A stretch of 64,000 bases of DNA, from the NCBI GenBank assembly GCA_030248065.1, contig JASAMV010002571.1:1-64000 (forward strand), in the 5' to 3' direction. The translations under genes and the position numbers were made by a program. Below the pieces are notes generated by a model, which was not told where the DNA came from, did no database searches, and was given only the letters and a program-made list of their open reading frames with translations. Each line of letters opens with the position of its first letter. Within the stretch, counting starts at the first letter, position 1. Positions 55,001 through 64,000 of the stretch are shown piece by piece. This DNA is from Rhynchonema sp. JSB1_4. Lineage: Eukaryota > Nematoda > Chromadorea > Monhysterida > Xyalidae.

Positions 55001-58000
55001 TGTGGCCGTTTGGGACTTCTGATAGTCGTGTGTCCAAGGTTATTAATTTCCCAACAATGTCGCTGCGCACAGGTCAGGATTGATGACCAGACAGCGTATG
55101 GCCCGTAGTTAACCTCAACATCGATCTTAGCTTGGTCTTTGACTTCTTGCTGGGCCAGATTTGGGATTAAGAAATTATCTTGAGCACTTTCTTAGAATGA
55201 AACGTTCATAAAGTTATTATCCTTGGGCAGTGATGTAGTTGGTCCGAGCAAGAAAGCTAGCTAGCTAGCCGGGTACCCCGATTTGGGGGGAATGGGCCAG
55301 AAGGCAAAAAAAGGGGAAAAAAAATTGGCGAAAATAAGCCAAAAAAAACCTTAAAAACGGGTATTTTTGCGCGCACGTGAAAAAAATACAGAATTATCAC
55401 CACCTTTCCGCACAAAAAATTGTCCTTTTCGCAAAAAAAAACACACTCTACTCGGTGGCGGGCGAAAGAAAAAAGCCAGCCCTGTGGGGGGAGGGGGGGT
55501 GGGGGCGAGAAAACCAACCCTACCAGCGGGGGGGGGGCGCCACCCCCCCCCCCCCCCCCCCCCTCCCCTCCCACCCCCCCCCCTGGGCCTACTATGCGAC
55601 CAGCTTTTGGCGAATCGTTGATGTTTCACGTGAAAACGTGTTCAAAAACTGCGTTTTTCCGAAACCATTGGCAACAACATTCACGTTGGCCGAATGTTTC
55701 ATTATTTTTTCAGTACTCGAAAGGTTTCCGAATACGCTTTTTAAGAAAAATCAGGTCAAACCTCAAGTTTGAGAAGACCGATTCCACGGGTTACAGCAAT
55801 TGCTACTCGCGATATTGATATCAAAGAAACGTGGTGATCGGATCGGTCCTACAAAATTTAGTGATGCAACTAATTTCAACCGACGTAAAAGACTTTACCT
55901 TACCTAAAAATGAATAATTTTTAACCTGGACGAAATTAGTGGCTCCCGTTAATTTCTTATTTTCCTTTGTGCGAGAACCGCGCGTGACCAAGCCAAGTCA
56001 ATTCCGATCATATCACCAAGTTTTATTGCCGTAGCTCTAACAAAAACCAACAGCCCCCCCCAAGCCCCCCCCCCCCCGAGCCCCCCAAGCCCCACCCCCC
56101 CCCCACCAAAAAAAACCCACCCCCACCCCCCCCAAACCCCTCCATTCACACAACTGATTCCACTGCGCGTCGGGCTGTAATGCATCCGCATTCAGGTATC
56201 CGGTGTCGGTTCTGTTCTGGAGGCGCAACTTCACGCACTGGACATCCGTGTGTGCAGTGACATATATAAACACAGACATGTGCTGCCAGCTGTGTTCTCG
56301 GACATCACAATCGATTTCTTGATGTACGTTGGCTGGCTGGCTGATGTTTCAATGACATTATTTAGTCCCTGTTGTCCTGTTTTCATAGACGAGCGGTGCA
56401 CCAGGACATCGTCAGTGCCGATGCACCAGATGAGCGAGGACACCTCGTTGCCCCAAAAAAATATCACCCACTGCGTCCTGAAGGTCCGGCCGGTCGATGA
56501 CAGAGTAGCGAGCGATATGGGCATGATAACAAATGCGAACTAGAACAAACAAAGTAAAAGTATAATTTCTTCGCCAACAGGCGCATCACAACGGGTGTCG
56601 GCTGGGGTCCGCATGACAGCAGTGAAACATCAGCTGGTCGCAAGAGCATAAGTGTTGAGAGAACATTCGTAAATGAATCGGATCCCAATGAACTGTTGAC
56701 GATTTGTGAACAATTGTGTGACACGCTGGCCGACGATGTGAAATCAAAGGGATATGTGGTTAGTTGAAGCTTGAAATTGGTAAGGTTGAGCCATGGCTAA
56801 TTGTAAAGTGGTTGACAACGCACGTCTTTCGGAGGCGAAGTGCCTGCAATGAGCGCAAAAATTGATGTTGTGTTTTTGGCGTACCTCGAGAAGCTTTTGA
56901 AAAAAGTGATCTGTTGAAAAAATGTTTGTTCTAGGCTGATATTTTCGAAACGGTGTAAAGGTGAGGGAAAGCGGAACCAAAAAACCAAAAAACACCAACC
57001 TAGTGTGAATTTTCGAATTGATAATGATTAGTTCGATTTTGTGTCCTCTAAAGCACCACAATTGACCAAATAATTCTTCATTAGCTCTCAGCTGTCAATA
57101 TACGCAAGCTGCCCATGCTGTGATATTGTGAAGTGTTATTCAATTTGATGTTATTCGATTCAAAATCGCCCCTGACTTTCAGGGTCACACCGTGACGATC
57201 AAACTAAAAACGATCAATTTTGAGACGCACACTCGGGCGCAGACTGTAAGCGAACCAGTGCACACCGCTGCACACATGTACAGAATCGCACAGCGTCTGT
57301 TGGTGCATGAAATCAATGCTCAGAATGGTATGTGAGCGGTAGACAGGATGTTTCGTGATTAACGGATAAACAAAAATTTGATCATCTTTTGCCCTGATAG
57401 TTGTTTTTAAAGTGTCTGGAAGCATTTAGTAAATCTTGAAGTACGTAAGAAAAGCTGACTAACACCGTGTCGGTCGACCCGTAAGGCCGGTTTCACAGGC
57501 GAATAGTTTTGTCCTCAAATCACGTTGTCAGATAAAGTCGTCGAACAAGCAACAATGCATGAGCCCCAAATGAGCGCGAACATAATACATGTGGTTTGAC
57601 GATAAAATGTGACGACATGATTTGACAACATTACGGAGGTGGTACTAGTATTTCGGTCCTAACGCGGGTTTATCTTCATGTCGTCAACGCACATCGTCAA
57701 CTCGCCCACATGCCATGCAGATGTTTCACGCGCTCGTTCGTTCGGATCTGTTTGGATTGACGACCACAGCTGACGATTTGCGTTGACGACGAAACAATTA
57801 GCCTTTCTGAAGCCCGGCATCGAACCCGATGTTCCGTCCGCATATTGTAGGCGTTTATTGATGACACTCGTTTTGACCAGCGTGAAAGGTAAAACAGCCA
57901 ATCAAAGTCTAGTTTTGCAGACAGCCAACCATTGACGCTGCGTTTGCTCGGCGTTCGATTGTCGAATTTGGGCGAAAAACAGAAATGCGACGCAACGAAA

Positions 58001-58508
58001 ACGGCCGACATCACCAAATACATCAACAAACAGTCCAGTAAAAGCACAACGGACAGTGTACAAAGGATGGATACAGTAATCAAACCCATCGCAATCCATT
58101 CATCCAACACTGCAGTGGGGTGCGAGCGTGACACTCTGGTCTGTGAACCATCAACATCAACGTTCACACCAGTCTGTTTATCAGAAACACGTGAAACATC
58201 ACCGATCACGTTAGATGTGTTCGAGTGTCCGATTTGTCGACATCGGCTGCCGAAATTGTTGACCATGGAATCGAGGTTGGTCGATATTGACCTAATTGGT
58301 TGATGTGTCAACTACTTTACAATCAGCCTAATTTTCCAGGTCGGCTCACGTTGACGATTGTATGACACGTCAATGTATTGGACAGCTGATACAAAGTGAT
58401 AACAACGCAGTTGCGCATGCTAATACAGCGAAACGGAGAAAAGTTGACAATCGGTCAAAGTCCAACAATAAAACGACTAGTATTGATCGGTTTGTGATCA
58501 AGAGATGA
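52079..58508 (+). CDS. POLK: DNA polymerase kappa (Y family), 11 exons, 5' incomplete
   Basis: Nuclear translesion polymerase. Exons 52079-52166 (GC donor), 52531-52683, 53012-53249, 54218-54379, 54477-54551, 54835-54959, 56196-56323, 56581-56758, 57183-57327, 57921-58275, 58340-58508; all later phases agree. N-terminal helix EARLKKQIDKQLEIVNALSDEQ, then catalytic HIDMDAFYAAVE, SMSML-STSNYLARKFGVRAAMPGF and the second acidic motif [50 protein letters not shown]; little-finger GRKSISVERTF and GHTVTIKLKTINFE; a C-x2-C...H-x3-C zinc finger (CPICRHRLP...HVDDC) of the UBZ4 type; and tail SIDRFVIKR. Only one UBZ is seen, where vertebrates have two. The exon(s) with the start Met and KGSKFY-type segment are not found; the sequence before 52079 is Penelope DNA. 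Confidence 0.92.
53250..54217. other. POLK intron, no feature recognised
   Basis: Nearly 1 kb of intron between two POLK exons. ORFs here (for example at 53277) lack coding character. No inverted repeat with clear ends was found. Confidence 0.45.
55240..56150. repeat. POLK intron with homopolymer-rich tracts and one dispersed repeat
   Basis: 55290-55450 is A-rich; 55488-55585 is a G-run then C-run low-complexity block; 55827-56023 is a member of the TCAAACTTGGTGATC family (GGTGATCGGATCGGTCC and ATCATATCACCAAG at its ends, CAACTAATTTCAACCGACG inside); 56036-56150 is C/A-only sequence like that at 47236. A GCAGTGATGTAG start at about 55227 resembles the hAT-like terminus, but I could not find the other end. 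Confidence 0.55.
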
Positions 58509-58773
58509 TGTTTTCGCGCAAAATATTTTTGTGTGTGTGATTCTGATATGGAAACTATCATTCTTGTCAATTTCGTTCATTTTAGTATTGCAATATTTTT
58601 ATCATAAACTCTGCCAAAGTTCAGCAGTAACAACAAACAGCTTGAGTTTTGAGTAATAATCGTACGCGAGTACAATAACAACAGACTGTCACCAATACAT
58701 TGGTCTCAATTTGCAAATATACCTAATTGCCAGAAAAGAGAAGCATAAAATACCTGTGAGGGTGCAACAACGG

Positions 58774-60509
58774 TCACTCTCCGGGGGACTGTAATCTTGG
58801 TGTGATCGCAACAATCTCCTCTAGATTAACGGTATGCGTTGCTGTGTTCACGTGACCGTTATTTTGCGTTGAGTCCAAAGGTGATGGGACGTGATAGATG
58901 ACACAATCGTGTTCAATCGAGTCAACTTGTGAACGATGGCAAATCACGATCGAAGCCACGATCACTTGGATCGTCACTGGAAATTTTGAAACGTTTTTCA
59001 TTGGTTGCAGACTGCAGTCTACCCTCTTTTTTGTGATACTCTTTATAGTGGATAGTGGAACCCACCGACACCGTATACTGGATATTTTCAACGGAATTTC
59101 GGTCCCCGATCTGACAGTGGATATTCCTTGTGGTGACCGATATTGGCCATTCCCGATCATGCCACTATGTATATTGACCAGTGTTAAAATAAAAATCACC
59201 TGACATGGAGTAGCATCAATCCCCAAGTGGTTCCGCACACTGACACAAAACAATGTCAAAGCCAACAGGTGAAACTGAACTAAACATAATCCCCTCACCA
59301 AGTAGCGCATGAAGTGCGACGATGGTTGCGTGTAGTGCTGTGGCGAAATGCAGGTGTAGATGAATGACAATCACCAGCAGAACTACGAATGAAATACATT
59401 GGAATTTACGTGATTCGTGTTGAAACATCGCACATAACAGGTTTCTTTGCGAAGTTCTGGTGCCAACGATGACCTGGTGCATCCACCCCGGTTGTGTGAA
59501 TACCGATCGAAACAGGCAACCAAGCACCACGTTGCTGTACAATTCACATAATATTGCACTAACCGATACTTTCAATGATGCCCAACATGGTCAGTGTGGA
59601 TCCGATAATAACTAGTGCGCAATATGCCTTCAATAGACACTGATGTCGTGGTCGTGCGAACAGCGCCCCGATGCCGATACCGGACGAAATCGTTTGAAAA
59701 ATGCCCAAAATCAGGCCGGAGAACACAAACGGATACGATGTGCACTCCCAACAATCCACTTCGGCCGAACTGATAATTGAGATGGTGCCCATTACTGTGA
59801 GCAGACCGGCGCACACAATGTGACCAATGCACAGGCACTTGAGTTCATATTGATAACGTTTAGCGGGATGCATTTTGGGATCAGCTGAAACCAAGAATTT
59901 TTAACGTGCACAGTGTGTGTGCAGTACCGGGTGCAATTTTAGGCTGAAAGTAGAAAGCATGCACCAACTTCCTGGTGCAAAACACAGGCTGCGTGCACGC
60001 GCGTGCATGCGCGTGCGTGCGTGCACGCAAAGCTATACTTCGGTTTTTTTGCCCTGCACCAGGAAGTGCGTGCACGCCTGGAATTGGACCTGGATGGAGC
60101 TGTGTATGTGTCGCACAATCAATCGGGACCCTACATATGTACAGTATACTCATGGCTTATATTCATGTGGTCAACGCACATCGTTGACGCTGGACGTCAA
60201 CGCGCAGCCCAATGTCATAATTCGTCCGTTCTCATTTCGAGCTGCTTTGGTCTGGCTGCGTTGACGTACATATACATGCCGAGCAGTGTCGACGACCAAA
60301 CAACTGGCCATGTTTCGGGCTGATTGTTATGTATAAGAATACATAGTCACCTAAGATCCTCAATTAAAGCCATCAACTCAAAGCAGCGCTGAGTGAGCCA
60401 TCTGAGTTGATCACATATCAATAAGTCACATTTCGTTCACTGATGTGTGCAAAATTCATTCAAGCTCACCGTCGTTGTTGCGAGTACCACAATTCGAGCA
60501 TACAAACAT
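58774..60509 (-). CDS. Unassigned four-transmembrane protein, 4 exons
   Basis: Minus-strand exons 60509-60470, 59884-59564, 59382-59299 and 58976-58774 join in phases 1, 1, 1 to give 215 residues. Start MFVCSNCGTRNND carries a C-x2-C pair and is followed by KRYQYELKCLCIGHIVCAG, the first of four hydrophobic helices; a short Cys-containing loop (VDCWECTSY) separates helices 1 and 2. The others are FVFSGLILGIFQTISSGIGI, ALVIIGSTLTMLGIIES and VALHALLVTIQVIVASIVI. A polar tail of about 50 residues ends LQSPGE. The fold resembles MS4A/tetraspan-like membrane proteins, but I cannot place it in a family. The exon-1 assignment rests on phase and the GTGAGC donor. It is tail-to-tail with POLK, 265 bases apart. 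Confidence 0.65.
59008..59190. repeat. CAGTCTACCCTCTTT-type repeat in the four-TM gene intron
   Basis: GCAGTCTACCCTCTTTTTTG and CTCTTTATAGTGGA here recur as CAGTCGACCCTCTTTATAGT at 60690, and fragments at 20652, 21650 and 38570. Ends not defined; probably the terminus of a DNA transposon family. Confidence 0.45.
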
Positions 60510-60805
60510 GTTCTTCTTGTTCGGATCTTCCACAATACCCGATTGGGTTCAATTTTTGTACGTACTTTGATGCAATTTTTAAATTTGTTGACTGTCGAAA
60601 ACGTATTTTCATACACAAGTGTTTCATCACCTGAATGATAACATAACCTACGCGTTACGAATACGCACACCACGCAACAAGCTGCCACAGTCGACCCTCT
60701 TTATAGTGGACGTATCAGTATGATGACCTTGTGTCCAACCTGCAGCTTATATATTCCGTTTTTGTTTTGCTCTCCAATGACGCATGCACCATGCAAGTAA
60801 ATTAG

Positions 60806-61049
60806 TGATGAAAGCACAGTACAGGACTGGTTGGGACAATTGCGAGTTACTATTGAATACAACACGGCTGTAACACAGCTACAGCACACAAAAGCTACAT
60901 ACTATAAAGCGTCAAGGGGAGAAAAGAACACGAACATGTTGACGGAACTGAAAATTCTGAAGCATGGACTCATGCCAATATGCCCTCCGAGCCCGGCATT
61001 GCCGTTTGACGTAGACGAGGCTTATATTACGTCGTCTTCTCTGCAATAG
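60806..61049 (+). CDS. Possible coding exon of an unassigned gene
   Basis: After a TTAG acceptor-like site (60805) an open frame reads DESTVQDWLGQLRVTIEYNT and continues about 80 codons to PFDVDEAYITSSSLQ and a stop at 61047-61049. Amphipathic helix followed by a Pro-rich tail; composition looks coding. Downstream, short open pieces at 61112-61210 (MDQERMLLDRAAVCLNLSVG) and 61275-61390 could belong to the same or another gene. No homologue recognised and no start identified. Confidence 0.3.
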
Positions 61050-61496
61050 CGACTGTTTTCCACCAAAACGAGTCACTAAGAAGTGGATGAACTGTATGCA
61101 CAGGACAAAACATGGATCAAGAGCGCATGCTTTTGGATCGTGCCGCCGTGTGCTTGAATCTATCCGTTGGACGATATTTTGGCTCTGTCAAAATGTTTGT
61201 TGATGTTTCGTAGTAACTGCGCGTGAAACAAATTTGAACACCAACGCTTGTGTTTGTGAAATGCTACACTGTATTAGTACCAGGAAAAAGAATTTCGCAC
61301 ATGGAAACAAATGGAAAAAAAGATTTCCACGTGTTGCTCCAAGTTGTTTGTGGTTACCGATGAAAATAGAGTCACCCGGACCTGAACCATCCGTGGTCCA
61401 GGACTCCCAGTCAATGTAAAGTCATCATAAAATGTCCTGTTGTTTCATTGAGAATCACGCAGTTGACCGTGGGACGCTCATTTCGTTTCGGCTGAT

Positions 61497-61905
61497 GGCC
61501 AATTGAGCAAAGCCAGGTTAAGCAAAGCAAAAAAGAGCAGAGACCAAAAGAGCATAACCTAAAAACGATTATAAGCATGAGCTTAAATCTAAGGCCGAGC
61601 ACCACGAAGCTAAGCCTAACTGTGCGCCTAACCCTGTTCAAAATAAGCCGAAGCCCTTAGCCGCTGAAACAAAATAAGGGCGGGCTTAGGTTGAATCCGG
61701 AAATCGGAATCCGGAAATATTTCCGGAAAACGCATAACTTTTACATGCAAATTCTTGCGTTTTCCGGAAATAATTCCGGAGCCCAGAAATGTTTTGTACT
61801 TTTGCATGAAAATTATTTCCGGGTTCCGGATTCCGGATTTAACCTAAGTTCGCCCTAAAGGTTCTGCTCTTTTTCTTGTTCAAAGTGCTCTTGCGTAGAC
61901 AAGTA
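61497..61905. mobile_element. AAAAAGAGCAG-family foldback interrupted by a nested MITE
   Basis: The left arm GCCAATTGAGCAAAGCC...AAAAAAGAGCAGAG and right arm CTGCTCTTTTTCTTGTTCAA resemble the arms of 38729-39038, with TTAGGC-type CTAAGCCTAACTG between them. The element at 61678-61855 lies inside it. Confidence 0.5.
61678..61855. mobile_element. 178-bp MITE with TAA target duplication (PIF/Harbinger-like)
   Basis: TAA at 61675-61677 and 61856-61858. Ends GGGCGGGCTTAGGTTGAATC and GATTTAACCTAAGTTCGCCC are inverted, with internal TCCGGAAAT repeats on both arms. Confidence 0.75.
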
Positions 61906-63575
61906 TTACCCGGACGCGGTGACCTTTTTACCATCCAGACATATTCAATTTATTTTACATTTGTCTGTTTCTTTTACAATTCGCACAGTTGCTGTTTTAA
62001 AGCAACAACAATTAAAAAGAAAGAGATGTTAACTGTGAAAACTGGGGGAATGCAAAGTTAAAAAATATATGGTTACATACAACTTGTATGTAACATACAA
62101 CACAGTCAGTCGGTCACTGAAATTATCAAGAAGCTACAGCAAATCAAGAGGATAAAAAATTGGACAAAATATTCTAAGAATAACATATCTGATGCTAGAC
62201 TTCAAAAATACGACACACGCAAACCTTTTGAAACGGACTTGGTGTAATCGAAGAAACAATGAATTTAAAAGAAGAACACTGACGTTTGTACACTTTCTTG
62301 GACGAAAAAGTGAATAATTTGGCACACAACAAAATATTGTTCCATGGAATTTTTGCAAAAAAATGGAATGTTTCGTTTTTTGTTTCAGATCACAAGAAAA
62401 CCACAATCGTTCGTTTGAATTCCAAGCGTAAATTTAAGAAAAATACAATCATACTGTAGCTACATAGGAGGACAGAACAGCTATGAAAAAAAATTATTTT
62501 TCAGCAACGGAAGAATCGAATATGGAGTAGAAGTCTTGAAAAACACACGGCAACAAAAAATAGTGTGCAATTGTATATTCTCATTGAGAACATCTTATCA
62601 CTGCGCTGGATCTTGTTCATCAAACTACTTTTTGTAGTTTCTGAATTCCGAGTAACATCACCGTGAGCTCTTCCTGAAAAGATAAGCAACAAAACCTGTG
62701 ATGTTGGTGCGGTAACGTAGTTGACAAGGTTGGTTATTGGTGCCCAGTATTTACGTGCACAATATACAGTGACCCACAAAATGTGAAAGTGTTTGTTGTC
62801 TCCCACCCCGCCTCAAAATCATGAAAGTAATAAATATAATGACAAGCCTTTATGTTTGGTGACCTCAATCACCTCCGATTTACATAATAATGAAAGGCTT
62901 TTCTCACAAGCTTGATTGGAATAAACATAAAAAACTTCGCGTAGGCTACCGTTAGGCCTGTTCATACGTAATCCACACCCACACCCACGAGAAATACTAT
63001 GCTCACGTGTCAAATCCGTTGCCACCCGTGTTATAACAATGATGTAAACCGTGACACATAACCTGCAATTTACCGCACATTTTTCATCCCACGCATGTTT
63101 TTTTGCCAATTTTTATTATTATTGTTGATGTAATTATATATAGCATGCATACCTCAGCATGCATACCTCAGGTTGGGTGGTTCAAGACCGAGCACGCACG
63201 CATGAAAACTCAAACGTCAATAGTGATGTACTTGTTCATGTTTTACACACGATGTTGCCGCCAATATACTGTACTTTGTGATGCGCTTTCAATTACTGTT
63301 GGTTTTTTATCGCACTTTATTTTCTTGCAATTACCGGCAATAATATCAGCGCGTTTTGATGTGCACCCGCATGCATGCGTGCATGTGCATGCAGGGTGTT
63401 TATGCTGTTTTCGCACGGTTTCCGGGAGCATGCATTTGGTAACATAACAGGTAGAAATACTGAATAAAAAAATTGTCAAATTTACACGCCGGAAATTGTT
63501 GTTATTGAGAATGGGTGTGCGTTGTTTGTGTTTTTGACGCGTGGGCGATGGTTTTCATCCGCCCAATCTGAATCC
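61906..63575. other. A/T-rich intergenic region, no gene recognised
   Basis: 1.7 kb of A/T-rich sequence with only short ORFs lacking coding character. Contains a direct repeat CATACCTCAG at about 63147-63170 and Z-DNA-prone alternating GCATGCATGCGTGCATGTGC near 63370. No other feature seen. Confidence 0.45.
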
Positions 63576-63583
63576 TATAAATA
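63576..63583 (+). promoter_or_regulatory. TATA box (TATAAATA)
   Basis: TATAAATA lies 142 bases before the ATG of the secreted-protein gene at 63718, with a pyrimidine/adenine-rich leader between. The spacing allows a transcription start near 63605-63615. Confidence 0.55.
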
Positions 63584-63717
63584 CGGGCGTAAATCGTCAC
63601 AGAGTTCATTCCAAGCCATTCATGTCAAAGCGGATAAAAACTTGTTTGCTCTACTTCACTCAACTTCTCCGGTCACTTGTTGAAGAACAACCTAATATCA
63701 TCACCCTGTGAAACATC

Positions 63718-63883
63718 ATGTACCTAGCCGTGAATCATCGCGTTGCGCTGTGTCTGGTCGCACTGGTTGTCGGCTGCGCACTGGCAGGACCGAAAGGACG
63801 TGGACAAGCCAGAGGGCGTGGACATCAAAATAGGGGACAAGGAAGTCGGGGACGAGGTCAGGGTCATGGTCAAGCGTCTACTG
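63718..63883 (+). CDS. First exon of a secreted Gly/Arg/Gln-rich protein, 3' continues
   Basis: The ATG follows a TATA-led leader and opens a classic signal peptide: MYLAVNHRVALCLVALVVGC, hydrophobic core, then ALAG as the likely cleavage site. The mature part begins with a low-complexity repeat of G-R-G-Q/H units (GPKGRGQARGRGHQNRGQGS, GRGQGHGQ). The exon ends in phase 1 at a GTGAGT donor (63884). The product is extracellular or secretory-granule by inference; similar Gly/Arg/Gln-rich sequences occur in structural, adhesive and antimicrobial secretions, so no function is assigned. The rest of the gene lies beyond the window. Confidence 0.7.
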
Positions 63884-64000
63884 GTGAGTGGATGTGCTTC
63901 TGAGAGATTTCAATTACATTTCTTCCATAAAAACTCATGATCGCCTCCGGTTTTGTCTACGTGTGACTGTTTCAAAATTTTCTTCTCCCATTGATCTTTG

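Noticed and set aside
1..64000. tRNA or rRNA genes
   Set aside because: No cloverleaf with a convincing TTCGA/TTCAA arm and anticodon stem was found by eye; a covariance-model scan would be needed to exclude them.

Overview
The window is from an animal nuclear genome. All convincing genes are split by many short introns (34 coding exons in the largest), and they are conserved metazoan genes rather than bacterial operons. The introns and intergenic DNA are densely packed with small non-autonomous DNA transposons, foldback elements and one pair of Penelope-like retroelements. The recurrent TTAGGC tracts (the nematode telomere motif) and the composition of the genes suggest an ecdysozoan, possibly a nematode or a relative. 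This is inference only, because every TTAGGC tract seen here is internal and at least three lie inside transposon-like repeats.

Layout: (1) 574-17448, plus strand: the nuclear-receptor corepressor NCoR/SMRT, from a coiled coil through SANT1, a Cys-rich module and SANT2 to two CoRNR-type motifs and the conserved C-terminal tail; its 5' end is outside the window or unrecognised. (2) 17776-18705, plus: TMEM234. (3) 19624-24819, minus: D-3-phosphoglycerate dehydrogenase (PHGDH), 11 exons, convergent with TMEM234. (4) 24820-29750: about 5 kb of repeats and weak ORFs. (5) 29751-41339, plus: a complete 12-exon polypeptide GalNAc-transferase. (6) 43102 to about 47240, plus: an RMDN (FAM82) TPR protein that stops abruptly at a C/A-rich tract. 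(7) 47322-52019: two nearly identical Penelope-like elements joined head to head. (8) 52079-58508, plus: DNA polymerase kappa, lacking its first exon(s). (9) 58774-60509, minus: an unassigned four-transmembrane protein. (10) 60806-61400: possible unassigned plus-strand coding pieces. (11) 63576 onwards: TATA box and first exon of a secreted Gly/Arg/Gln-rich protein.

The genes do not form a pathway: they are unrelated housekeeping functions (transcriptional repression, serine synthesis, mucin-type O-glycosylation, microtubule-associated TPR protein, translesion synthesis). Exon phases were checked by hand: PHGDH, GALNT, TMEM234, POLK (from its second recognised exon) and the four-TM gene are all internally consistent; NCoR has one phase break, between 6354 and 6805.

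The most interesting material is the mobile DNA. It includes a 4.7-kb Penelope palindrome occupying the place where the end of RMDN and the start of POLK should be; three hAT-like insertions with perfect 8-bp target duplications carrying arrays of a GGTACAGTAGGT unit; a 1.66-kb TTAA-flanked foldback; a family with 9-bp target duplications; TA-, TTA- and TAA-flanked foldbacks; and TTAGGC tracts embedded in foldback repeats. The host genes also use an unusual number of GTTGGT/GTTAGT 5' splice sites.
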